Positions 49,122 to 57,516 of a stretch of 64,000 nucleotides of DNA are shown one piece after another. Position 1 is the first letter of the stretch. Every line of letters starts with the position of its first letter. This DNA is from JACQAI01 sp035507915 (lineage in GTDB: Bacteria > Pseudomonadota > Alphaproteobacteria > Elsterales > Elsteraceae). The stretch covers positions 11,482-75,481 of the forward strand of contig DATJNS010000038.1 of the NCBI GenBank assembly GCA_035507915.1, in the 5' to 3' direction. A program made the position numbers and the translations under genes. The notes under the pieces were generated by a model that saw only the letters and a program-made list of their open reading frames with translations, did not search any database and had not been told where the DNA came from.

Positions 49122-50168
49122 CTAGCCCTGGGGCTTGCCGGCCGGCTTCGGCTCCTGCACCAGGTCGTCGAGCTTGCTCAGCAGCTTGTCGCGTTTGTAG
49201 TCGGGAATCCGGTAGACCCAGCCCGCCGTGCGCGTCGTGATCGTCTTCGCCTGCTCGGCGGCGGCGCCGTCGCCCGTCGCCGCGACCTTGATCCAGGTCT
49301 CGGCGTCCTTGGGCAGCAGCGTCAGGGTGACGACCAGGCCGTCCTTGGTGCGGTACACGCCGGTGCCCTTCGGCGGCCCGAACGTCAGCGTGCCGTCCTT
49401 GGCGACGTCGTCGAACGTCATCGCCTCGAGCACGCTCGCGAGATTGTTGACGTCCCATTGCGACTTCACCGTCTTGTTCGCCGGCATGTCGCGGATCTTG
49501 AAGTCCTTGTCCTCGGGCTTGTCGTGGAACAGGACGACCGGCTTGAGGCCGGGCTGATCGAGCTCGACCGAAGCGACCTTGTCGCCCGGGACGTCGACGA
49601 TCTCGCGCTGGGCCCAGTCGAGCGCGCTGTCGTGCACGTCGAGCTGACCTTGCGCCAGCCACGTCTGCGCATCGCCGACCTTGCGCACGTAGATCATGTC
49701 GGCCGAATTCGGCGCTCCGACCGGCGAGGTGCGCTTCTTGCCGATCAGCAACGCCGCGAGCACGGCGTTCTTGGCGTCCTTGATCTCGATCTCGACCGCC
49801 TTGCTGTCGGCGGCCGTGACGTCCTGCAGGTTGAGCCGGCCGTAGAGCGCGGAATTGCGCGTCTTGGCATCGATCGTCTCGAGCTCGGCGAGGCCGACCA
49901 GCGCCTTGCGCACCATCTCGGCGCGCGCCGGATAGTCGGATTTGTCGGGCACCACCCAGTCGTCGCCGTGACGCACGATGTCGAACTTGGCGTCGTGCTT
50001 GACGACCTCGATCGTCTGCGCGTCGCCGAGCTTGGCCTCGAGGCCGGGAAAGAGTCGCTGCCCCTTGGCGAGCGTCGTCGCCGGCTGACGCTGCGCCACC
50101 ACGACGGCCGTGCCGACGAGCACGATCGCGGTGACCACGCCCAGCGCCGTGACGGTGATTGCCCGCAT
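49122..50168 (-). CDS. DUF4340 protein of a Gld-type ABC system
   Basis: The 348-residue protein has an N-terminal anchor helix (residues about 4-22) and a periplasmic part that is a DUF4340 domain. It has repeated beta-rich segments (about residues 75-150 and 200-320: IVRHGDDWVVPDKSDYPAR; KGTGVYRTKDGLVVTL). DUF4340 proteins accompany GldA/GldF/GldG-like transporters in many Gram-negative bacteria. GGGGGAGG precedes the ATG. It follows the GldG-like gene by ten bases. Confidence 0.88.
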   Translation of the reverse strand: MRAITVTALGVVTAIVLVGTAVVVAQRQPATTLAKGQRLFPGLEAKLGDAQTIEVVKHDAKFDIVRHGDDWVVPDKSDYPARAEMVRKALVGLAELETIDAKTRNSALYGRLNLQDVTAADSKAVEIEIKDAKNAVLAALLIGKKRTSPVGAPNSADMIYVRKVGDAQTWLAQGQLDVHDSALDWAQREIVDVPGDKVASVELDQPGLKPVVLFHDKPEDKDFKIRDMPANKTVKSQWDVNNLASVLEAMTFDDVAKDGTLTFGPPKGTGVYRTKDGLVVTLTLLPKDAETWIKVAATGDGAAAEQAKTITTRTAGWVYRIPDYKRDKLLSKLDDLVQEPKPAGKPQG

Positions 50169-50178
50169 GCCCTCCCCC

Positions 50179-52194
50179 TCAGCCGGCGCGCGGCTCGGCC
50201 AGATGCGAAATCCGGCTGGCGTGGCGGCGCCGGCGCAGCCGCACGATGCCGACCACCACCGCGACGATCGCGACCACCAAGGGGATCAAGCCGATGTCGA
50301 CGAAGCGGACGATCGATTGCAGCCGATCGATGTCCTGGCGCAGCGCGCGCTGCACTTCGCGCAATGCGCCGCGCGTCTGCACCAGCTGGGCGCGGAACGC
50401 CTCCATCTCCTGCGCCTGCTTGGGCGTCAGGATCGCCTGGCCGCCGGCTTCCTTGCCGGTGCCGCGCAGGTCCGCGAGCTTCTTCTCGGTGTCTTTGACC
50501 TTGTCCTGGAGCTCCTGCTCCTTGGCCTGGAAGCGGCTCTCGGCGTCCTGCTGGATCGCGCGCACCAGGGTGAAGGGCCGATCCGAGATGCCGCGCGAGC
50601 GCAGACCGATGAGCGCGTTGCTGCCGGTCAGATTGTCGAGCGCGTTGACCACGAAGTCGGCGTTGTTGGCCGACGGGATCGCGACCTTCTGGCCGAAGAA
50701 CTGCTGGGTCTGCACCCAGAACCGGTCGTCGAGCATGTCGGAGTCGGCGACCACGATGACGTTGATGGTGCCGTCCTTGACGACCGGCGGCTTCGGCGCC
50801 TCGGCCTTGGGATCGGCCGCCGCAGCCGTGCTCTGGGCCGGCGTGCTTTGGGCCGGCGTGGCCTCGGCGGCGGCTTGCGGCGGACCGTTCGGATAAGCGG
50901 TCTCGGCCGGCCCGCTGACGCGCGCCGCGATCGTCAGCGGTTTGCCCTCGGTCTTGAAGCTGCGCAGGATGCCGAGGATGTCGGGCGTGCCCATGGTGTT
51001 GACCTTGGACACCGGCAGGTGCATCGCCTGGTTCGACGAGCTGACCAAGGGCTCGAACGTGGTCTTGGCGCCGTCGGTCGGCTCGAGGATGCCGGCCGAC
51101 GCCAAATTCAGCCGCTGCACGTCGGCGGTCACCGGATCGGCATGGTTGACGTTGTCGGCGCCGACGGCGAGCCAGGGCAGATAGTCGGCAGCCTGCAGGC
51201 GCGTGCCGGTGCCCGCGTTGACCCGGCGCGCCAGACGCCGGTCGGCGACCACCGAGCCGGCATCCATCTTGATGCCCCACTTGGCGAACAGCGGCTCGAG
51301 ATCCGACGTCGGGTTGGTCGAGCCGCTCGGCGGCATGCCGCGCATCATCATCGCCTGCGAGCGGAACGCGGTGACCTCCGAATAGGGATCGACGAACACC
51401 AGCGCCTTGCCGCCCTTGAGCACGAACTGGTCGATCGCGAACTTGGTCTTGTCGCTGAGCCCCGCGGGATGCGCGATCATGAGGACGTCGATGTCGGCGG
51501 GGATCGTGTCGACGTCGGTGCCGAGCGTGCGCACGGTGAAGAACTGGCGCATCTGATCGAGCACGGCCCACGACGACGGCATGCCGCCCTGCATCTGGGC
51601 CATCGTCATGTCGCCGTCCATCGGCAGCGTCGTGATCAGGCCGACGTTGCGCTTGTTGGGACGGGCGAGCTTGTAGACCAATCGGGTGATGTCGTACTCC
51701 AGGAACGCCTCGCGCTCGGGCTGGAAGAACGGGATCACCTCCTCGTCGTCGGTCGTGTTGGCGCCGGCGAGCCCGAAATAGACCTGCTCGCCGCTCTCCT
51801 GATCGACCGGCACGCCCTGCAGGCCGAGCGCGACCGCACGATCCTCGACGTCGCTGAACGGCTCCGGATTGTAGGTCTCGAGCCGGAGCTTGCCGTGGGC
51901 GGCGGCGACGTACTCGCGCAGCAGGTCGCTGACGCGCTGGGCGAACGAGCCGTAAGCCGGCACCTCGCGCACCAGCCGCTCGGACAGGAAGTAGCGCAGC
52001 GTGACCGGCTCGTCGAGCTGGCTCAGCACCTGGCGGGTGCCGCCGGACAGCGTGTAGAGCCGGTCCTGCGTCAGGTCGAGCCGCGCGGCCGGGAAGAGCG
52101 CCGCGACCAGCACGTTGCCGGTGATCAGCAGCACGAAACCGAGCACGATCCCGACGATGGCGAGCTTGCGGCGATCCTCGAACAGGCCACCCAT
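50179..52194 (-). CDS. GldG-like auxiliary protein of an ABC-2 transporter
   Basis: The 671-residue protein has one N-terminal helix (about residues 12-35), a large extracytoplasmic region with the ABC_transp_aux/GldG domain (LDLTQDRLYTLSGGTRQVL, about residue 38), a Pro/Ala/Thr-rich linker with repeated TPAQS near residues 440-470, a coiled coil near residues 560-600 and a second helix close to the C-terminus (about residues 630-655). It starts five bases after the permease stop. The cargo is unknown; these systems are not limited to gliding bacteria. Confidence 0.88.
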   Translation of the reverse strand: MGGLFEDRRKLAIVGIVLGFVLLITGNVLVAALFPAARLDLTQDRLYTLSGGTRQVLSQLDEPVTLRYFLSERLVREVPAYGSFAQRVSDLLREYVAAAHGKLRLETYNPEPFSDVEDRAVALGLQGVPVDQESGEQVYFGLAGANTTDDEEVIPFFQPEREAFLEYDITRLVYKLARPNKRNVGLITTLPMDGDMTMAQMQGGMPSSWAVLDQMRQFFTVRTLGTDVDTIPADIDVLMIAHPAGLSDKTKFAIDQFVLKGGKALVFVDPYSEVTAFRSQAMMMRGMPPSGSTNPTSDLEPLFAKWGIKMDAGSVVADRRLARRVNAGTGTRLQAADYLPWLAVGADNVNHADPVTADVQRLNLASAGILEPTDGAKTTFEPLVSSSNQAMHLPVSKVNTMGTPDILGILRSFKTEGKPLTIAARVSGPAETAYPNGPPQAAAEATPAQSTPAQSTAAAADPKAEAPKPPVVKDGTINVIVVADSDMLDDRFWVQTQQFFGQKVAIPSANNADFVVNALDNLTGSNALIGLRSRGISDRPFTLVRAIQQDAESRFQAKEQELQDKVKDTEKKLADLRGTGKEAGGQAILTPKQAQEMEAFRAQLVQTRGALREVQRALRQDIDRLQSIVRFVDIGLIPLVVAIVAVVVGIVRLRRRRHASRISHLAEPRAG

Positions 52195-52199
52195 GGCGC

Positions 52200-52934
52200 C
52201 TAATCCGCCTTCTTGAGCTCGATGATCGCCGTATTGGCGAACAGGAAGAACACGATCAGCGAGAGGAAATAGACCATGTCCTTGACGTCGATGACGCCGC
52301 GCATCACCGACGTGAAGTGGCTGATGAACGAGAACGAGGCGACGGTGTCGATCACGGTCTCGGGCGCCCAGCCGGTGAAGAACCCGAGCACCACGCTCGA
52401 GCCCGACACGGTCAGGAGGAAGCACACCACCGCGGCGACCACGAAGGCGATCACCTGGTTCTTGGTCAGCGCCGAGACGGCCGCGCCGATCGCCAGGAAC
52501 GCGCCGGCCATCAGCCAGCTGCCGAGATAGCTCGCGAGGATCACGCCGTTGTCGGGGCCGCCCAGCACGTTGACGGTGATCCACAGCGGGAAGGTCAAGG
52601 CCAGCGCGATGCCGCAGAACGCCCAGGCGGCCAGGAACTTGCCGAGGACGGCCTGCGTGGTGGTGATCGGCAGGGTGAGGAACAGCTCGATCGTCCCGCT
52701 CTTGCGCTCCTCGGCCCATAGCCGCATCGCGATCGCCGGGATCAGGAACAGGTAGAGCCAGGGATGGAAGGTGAAGAACGGCTGGAGGTCGGCCTGGCCA
52801 CGGTCGAAGAAGCTGCCCAGGAAGAACGTCAGCGATCCCGCGAGCACCAGGAACACGACGATGAAGACGTAGGCGAGCGGCGTGGCGAAGTAGGCCGCGA
52901 GCTCACGCCCGAACACGATGCGGATCGCGCGCAT
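52200..52934 (-). CDS. ABC-2 type permease, GldF-like
   Basis: The 244-residue permease has six hydrophobic segments (first at about residues 19-39). The cytoplasmic block MRLWAEERKSGTIELFLTLP (about residues 66-85) is the family hallmark that contacts the ATPase. The C-terminus ends in YFLSLIVFFLFANTAIIELKKAD. It is ten bases downstream of the ATPase gene and co-translated with the GldG-like gene. Confidence 0.92.
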   Translation of the reverse strand: MRAIRIVFGRELAAYFATPLAYVFIVVFLVLAGSLTFFLGSFFDRGQADLQPFFTFHPWLYLFLIPAIAMRLWAEERKSGTIELFLTLPITTTQAVLGKFLAAWAFCGIALALTFPLWITVNVLGGPDNGVILASYLGSWLMAGAFLAIGAAVSALTKNQVIAFVVAAVVCFLLTVSGSSVVLGFFTGWAPETVIDTVASFSFISHFTSVMRGVIDVKDMVYFLSLIVFFLFANTAIIELKKAD

Positions 52935-52944
52935 GATGGGTGCC

Positions 52945-53907
52945 TCAGGCCGCCGCGGCGGGCGGCCGGCGGCCGAGCCCGCCGGTGATGTGGCGGAACA
53001 CCGTCTCGAGCCGGCCGTGCTCCAGGTGCAGCTCGGAGACGCGCCACGGCTCGCTGCGTGCCAGCGCGCCGATCTCCGCGAGCAGCGAGCGCCCGTCGGC
53101 CGGGTGAACGAGCAGCGCCGCGCCGTTCTCGAGCACCTCGATCGTGCCGACGCCCGCCAGCGCGCCGAGCTTCGCGCGCGCCGCGTCGATCGCCGCCGGA
53201 TCGAGCCGCACCAGCACCGCGTTGTGGATCGGATCGCGCGCCGCGAGCCCGGCGGGCGTGCCGTCTGCGACCACGCGCCCGCCCGCGATGATGATCACGC
53301 GCGTGCACGCCGCCTCGACCTCCTCGAGGATGTGGGTCGACACCACGATCGCCTTGTCGGCCGCCATGGCTTCGATCAGGCGCCGCACCTCGTACTTCTG
53401 GTTGGGATCGAGCCCGTCGGTCGGCTCGTCGAGCACCAGCACCTTGGGATCGTGGATCAGCGCCTGGGCGAGCCCGACGCGGCGCTTGAAGCCCTTGGAC
53501 AGTGTGTCGATCGGCTGCTCGAGCACGTCCTGCAGATTGGCGCGCTCGACCGCGATCGCGATGCGCTTGGCGCGCTCGGCGCCGTCGAAGCCGCGCACCG
53601 CCGCCACGAAGCCGAGAAAGGCGCGCGGCGTCATGTCGGGGTAGGCTGGCGCGCCCTCGGGCAGGTATCCGAGCTGCGACTTGGCCTGGATCGGATGCTG
53701 CTGGACGTCGAAGCCGCACACCGCGGCGGTGCCCGAGGTCGGCGCGAGGAATCCGGCGAGCATCTTCATCGTCGTCGACTTGCCGGCGCCGTTGGGGCCG
53801 AGAAAGCCCAGCACCTCGCCCTGGCCGACCGCGAACGACACGTCGTCCACCGCGACGATCGAGCCGAACCGCTTGGTCAGATTGCGGATCGCAATCATTT
53901 CCGCCAT
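52945..53907 (-). CDS. ABC exporter ATPase, GldA-like
   Basis: The 320-residue ATPase has Walker A GPNGAGKSTT (about residue 38), a signature near residue 134 (LSKGFKRRVGLAQAL, with K in place of the second conserved G region, as in GldA/NatA-type exporters), Walker B VLVLDEPTDGLDPNQ and switch histidine in VSTHILEEV. A C-terminal domain of about 90 residues (from about residue 220) follows. It is the first gene of the transporter operon and is divergent from the cyclase with 216 bases between starts. Confidence 0.93.
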   Translation of the reverse strand: MAEMIAIRNLTKRFGSIVAVDDVSFAVGQGEVLGFLGPNGAGKSTTMKMLAGFLAPTSGTAAVCGFDVQQHPIQAKSQLGYLPEGAPAYPDMTPRAFLGFVAAVRGFDGAERAKRIAIAVERANLQDVLEQPIDTLSKGFKRRVGLAQALIHDPKVLVLDEPTDGLDPNQKYEVRRLIEAMAADKAIVVSTHILEEVEAACTRVIIIAGGRVVADGTPAGLAARDPIHNAVLVRLDPAAIDAARAKLGALAGVGTIEVLENGAALLVHPADGRSLLAEIGALARSEPWRVSELHLEHGRLETVFRHITGGLGRRPPAAAA

Positions 53908-54123
53908 GGACGCCTATTCCCAGTCTGCTCGGGTTGCCGTTCGCACGCCTGTTCCTTGCCGGTGCGGGCGGCCCGCATTTACTATGGATTCGAGGGTTTG
54001 CAAGTTGGTCCCATGGAGGGTCGCGGGGGAGCGGCCCGGGGGCCCGATCCTGTCCGACTTCCGGCGAACGTCAAGAGCGGCCGAAGCCATAGCCCAAAAC
54101 CCGGCGCGCCGAGGACGCGACCG

Positions 54124-55920
54124 ATGGACGCAAGATCCCAGGCCCCACCTGCCGGCCGCGCCGCGCCACGCCTGGACGCGGTGGCGCTGATCCATCGCCT
54201 GCGCCTGGCGACCGGATTGGTGCTGTTCAGCTACGTGCTGACCCATCTGCTCAATCACGCGGTCGGCGTGCTGTCCCTCGACGCGATGCTGACGGTCGAG
54301 CCCTACTTCATCTCGTTGTGGCACGCCTGGCCGATGACCGCGCTGCTCGCCGGCGCGGCGCTGATCCACCTGTCGCTGGCGCTGTGGTCGATCTATCGGC
54401 GCCGCCAGCTCCGCATGCCGCGCTGGGAGGCCGCACAGCTCCTGTTCGGGCTTCTGATCCCGCCGGTGCTGGTCGATCACGCGGTCTACACGCGCGCCGC
54501 CGAGGCGCTCTACGGCGTGCACGACGACTACGTCTTCGTGCTGCTGGCGTTCGCCACCAATCCGCCGCGCGCCGGTCTGCAGGCGGCGCTGCTGACGGTT
54601 GCCTGGATCCACGGCTGCATCGGCTTGAATTTCTGGCTGCGCCTGCGGCCGTGGTATCGCGCGTCCCAGCCGCTCGCGCTCGCGCTGGCGGCGCTCGTGC
54701 CGGTGCTCGCGCTGATCGGCTTCTACGACGGCATGCGCGAGGTGCTGGCCCATGCGGCGAACCGCGGGTGGCTGGAGCGCGCGATCGCGGCGGTGCATCT
54801 GCCGGACGACGCCGGGCTCGCCCGGCTGACCGGTCTGCGCGACACGCTCTGGGCGCTGCTCGCCGCCCTGCTCGCGCTGACGCTCGGCGCGCGCCTCGTG
54901 CGCCAGCTCGTCGAGCGCCGGCGCGGTCTGGTGCGTCTCAACTATCCGGGCGGCCGCGTGGTCAGCTTCGCGCCCGGCATGACGGTGCTGGAGGCGAGCC
55001 GTTACGCCGGCATCCCGCACGCCTCGGTGTGCGGCGGGCGGGGCCGCTGCAGCACGTGCCGGGTGCGCGTCGGCACCGGCGCCGAGCATCTGCCCGCGCC
55101 GAGCGTCGAGGAAGCACGCGTGCTGGCGCGGGTCGGCGCCTCGGCCAAGGACGTGCGGCTCGCCTGCCAGATCCGTCCGACCGCCGATCTCGAGCTGACG
55201 CCCTTGGTGCCGCCGGCGCTGGCGGCGGGTCGGGCGCTGCGGGCCGACGATTATCACAGCGGCCGCGAGGCCGAGATCGCCGTGCTGTTCGCCGATCTGC
55301 GCGGCTTCACCAGCCTGTGCGAGCACCGGCTGCCGTTCGACACCGTGTTCCTGCTCAATCGCTATTTCGCCGAGATGGGCGGCGCCATCGAGGACGTCGG
55401 CGGGCACGTCGACAAGTTCATCGGCGACGGCGTGATGGCGCTGTTCGGTCTGCGCGACGGGCCGAAATGGGGCGCGATCGCCGCCCTGACCGCGGCCAAG
55501 CGCATGCACGAACGGCTCGCCCAGCTCAACCGCGACCTCGCGAGCGAGCTCGCCCAACCGCTGCGCCTCGGCATCGGCATCCATGTCGGCTCCGTGATCG
55601 TCGGCGACATGGGCTTCGGCGAGGCGACCCAGCTGACCGCGATCGGCGATGTCGTCAACACCGCGAGCCGGCTCGAGAGCCTGACCAAGGAGCACGCCTG
55701 CGAGCTGGTGGTCTCGGGCGAGGTCGCGCACCACGCCGGGCTGCCGATCGACGAGCTGCCGCGCGCCACGCTGACGATCCGCGGGCGTGCTCAGCCGATG
55801 GAGGTCGGCATCGTGAAGCAGGTCACCGCGCTCGCCTTCAGCGAGGAGCGCCGCGGCCGCGCGCGCGATCGCGCGACGCGGCGGGCGGGCCGCGGCGCAT
55901 CGGCGCCGAGCCGCGTCTAG
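54124..55920 (+). CDS. Membrane-anchored class III nucleotidyl cyclase with a [2Fe-2S] ferredoxin domain
   Basis: The 598-residue protein has three parts. Residues about 20-265 form six hydrophobic helices with histidines within or beside them (THLLNH, LIHLSL, DHAVYT, WIHGCIG), like dihaem cytochrome b anchors. Residues about 272-365 form a ferredoxin-like domain with C303-x5-C309-x2-C312 and C348, adrenodoxin spacing. Residues about 380-560 form a class III cyclase with metal aspartates D391 (FADLRGF) and D435 (GDG), K431, and AIGDVVNTASRLE with the Asn/Arg pair. All catalytic residues appear present. It is likely a redox- or ligand-regulated adenylate (or guanylate) cyclase. The ATG is the first plausible start after a 216-base divergent region. 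Confidence 0.9.
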   Translation: MDARSQAPPAGRAAPRLDAVALIHRLRLATGLVLFSYVLTHLLNHAVGVLSLDAMLTVEPYFISLWHAWPMTALLAGAALIHLSLALWSIYRRRQLRMPRWEAAQLLFGLLIPPVLVDHAVYTRAAEALYGVHDDYVFVLLAFATNPPRAGLQAALLTVAWIHGCIGLNFWLRLRPWYRASQPLALALAALVPVLALIGFYDGMREVLAHAANRGWLERAIAAVHLPDDAGLARLTGLRDTLWALLAALLALTLGARLVRQLVERRRGLVRLNYPGGRVVSFAPGMTVLEASRYAGIPHASVCGGRGRCSTCRVRVGTGAEHLPAPSVEEARVLARVGASAKDVRLACQIRPTADLELTPLVPPALAAGRALRADDYHSGREAEIAVLFADLRGFTSLCEHRLPFDTVFLLNRYFAEMGGAIEDVGGHVDKFIGDGVMALFGLRDGPKWGAIAALTAAKRMHERLAQLNRDLASELAQPLRLGIGIHVGSVIVGDMGFGEATQLTAIGDVVNTASRLESLTKEHACELVVSGEVAHHAGLPIDELPRATLTIRGRAQPMEVGIVKQVTALAFSEERRGRARDRATRRAGRGASAPSRV

Positions 55921-55927
55921 CCCGGCC

Positions 55928-56017
55928 CTAGCCGTACCACAAATCGAGCCACGCGACCGCGAGGCCGATCGCGAGCAGCGCGACCACGAGGATCCAGAGG
56001 GCCGCGCGCTCGCGCAC
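55928..56017 (-). CDS. Possible 29-residue single-helix membrane peptide
   Basis: A GTG-started frame encodes RERAALWILVVALLAIGLAV and then AWLDLWYG before a TAG stop. The pattern (short basic start, about 19 hydrophobic residues, aromatic belt) is that of a real small membrane protein. It lies in the 125-base gap after the MFS gene on the same strand. There is no clear ribosome site, and the short length allows chance. Confidence 0.3.
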   Translation of the reverse strand: MRERAALWILVVALLAIGLAVAWLDLWYG

Positions 56018-56045
56018 CGGCGACGCACGCCGGCAGCCGCGCGCC

Positions 56046-57353
56046 CTAGTCGGCGGCCGCGCCGACGCTCTGGTGCTCGGCCGCGCTCACGTGCTGGAAG
56101 TTGAGCCAGAACAACGACACCACCGCCGACACCAGCGCGAAGGCGCCGAGCGCGTAGAGCCCGCCCGCGAAGCTGCCGGTCGAGTCGCGCAGCCGCCCGA
56201 CGATGTACGGGCCGATCGAGCCGCCGAGATTGCCGATCGAGTTGATCCACGCGATGCCGGCCGCCGCCGCCGGTCCGGTCAGGAACATCGACGGCATCGA
56301 CCAGAACGGGCCCTTGGTGCCGTAGAAGCCGATCGCGGCGACCGCCATGCCGACCACGACCCACCAGGTGCCGACATTCATGCCGGCGAACACCAGCCCC
56401 GCAACCGAGACGACGCAGGTGCAGAACAGGCTCCAGCGCCGCTCGTGCAGCCGGTCGGACAGCCAACCCATGAAGACCATCGCAATGGCGCCGCAGATGT
56501 ACGGCATCATGGTGACCCAGCCGACCTGCATGTTGGTCAGCCCGACCTGCTTGATGATCTGCGGCATGAAGAGCAGCATCCCGAGGCTCGGCGTGACGAT
56601 ACCGAGATAGTTGATCGACAGCATCACGACCTTGGGGTCCCAGAACGAGCGCCACACGCTGACCTTCTGGCGCGCCTCGATCTGGCGGCGCTCGCCGTCG
56701 ATCACCTTGGTGAGCCAGTTGCGCTCTTCGTCGGTCAGCCACTTCGCCTTGCTCGGGCGGTCGGTCACGTAGAAGAACACGACGATGCCGAGCAGAATGG
56801 TCGGTACCGCCTCGGCGAGAAACATCCACTTCCAGCCGGCGATCCCCAACACGCCGTTGAGCTCCATCAGACCGGTCGACATCGGCGCGCCGCTCGCGAC
56901 CGCGACCGGCAACGCGAGCGTGAAGCCCGCGATGATGCGGGCGCGGTGGCGATCCGGGAACCAGTAGGTGAAGAACAGCACGATGCCGGGGAAGAAGCCT
57001 GCCTCGGCCAGGCCGAGCAGGAAGCGCACCACGACGAAGCTCTCGGGCCCGGTGCACAGCGCGGTGCAGCCCGACAACAGACCCCAGGTGACCATGATGC
57101 GGGCGATCCAGAGCCGCGCGCCGACCTTCTCCAGGATGATGTTGCTCGGCACCTCGAACAGGAAATAGCCCCAGAAGAAGGCGCCGGCCGCGAATCCGTA
57201 GGTCGAGGCGTCGAGCCCAAGGTCCTTGTTCATCGTCAGCGCGGCGAAGCCGACGTTGATGCGGTCGAGATAGCAAAAGAAGTAGGTGATGATCGCGAAG
57301 GGCAGCAGGCGCATATAGACCTTGCGCATGGTCCTCTGCTCGAGGCGGTCCAT
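56046..57353 (-). CDS. MFS transporter, anion:cation symporter family
   Basis: The 435-residue transporter has twelve predicted helices and ACS-family marks: ITYFFCYLDRINVGFAALTM (about residues 22-41), FFWGYFLFEVPSNIIL (about residue 59), RFLLGLAEAGFFPG (about residue 109) and FTYWFPDRHRARIIAGF (about residue 127). ACS members take up organic anions such as tartrate, phthalate or hexuronates; the substrate here is not evident. GGGGGA lies eight to nine bases before the ATG. Confidence 0.92.
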   Translation of the reverse strand: MDRLEQRTMRKVYMRLLPFAIITYFFCYLDRINVGFAALTMNKDLGLDASTYGFAAGAFFWGYFLFEVPSNIILEKVGARLWIARIMVTWGLLSGCTALCTGPESFVVVRFLLGLAEAGFFPGIVLFFTYWFPDRHRARIIAGFTLALPVAVASGAPMSTGLMELNGVLGIAGWKWMFLAEAVPTILLGIVVFFYVTDRPSKAKWLTDEERNWLTKVIDGERRQIEARQKVSVWRSFWDPKVVMLSINYLGIVTPSLGMLLFMPQIIKQVGLTNMQVGWVTMMPYICGAIAMVFMGWLSDRLHERRWSLFCTCVVSVAGLVFAGMNVGTWWVVVGMAVAAIGFYGTKGPFWSMPSMFLTGPAAAAGIAWINSIGNLGGSIGPYIVGRLRDSTGSFAGGLYALGAFALVSAVVSLFWLNFQHVSAAEHQSVGAAAD

Positions 57354-57454
57354 TCGAGTTTCCCCCGTTATTTATCGGCCGGTAACCGGCATGCGCGCAG
57401 CATAACGGGTCCGACGGACCGATCAACGTCCGTCGAGATCCGGCGCCGCAACGG

Positions 57455-57489
57455 ATGCGGTCGGGGGCGCCGAGGCGCCCCGACCGCAT
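57455..57489. terminator. Strong hairpin between the GlcG/HbpS-like gene and the MFS gene
   Basis: ATGCGGTCGGGGGCGCC is followed by GA and then GGCGCCCCGACCGCAT, giving a 16-bp stem with one bulged G. It lies 28 bases after the stop of the upstream minus-strand gene (57517) and before the MFS gene. There is no T-tract, so it may be a factor-dependent terminator, an mRNA stabiliser or a repeat element. Confidence 0.6.
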
Positions 57490-57516
57490 GCCGCGGTTTG
57501 CCGCCTGGTGGTCCGC

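Noticed and set aside
48877..49662. A 261-codon minus-strand frame covering the DUF1289 gene
   Set aside because: It is Arg/Ala-rich and overlaps DUF4340 out of frame. The short frame at 48918-49097 has the conserved cysteines instead.
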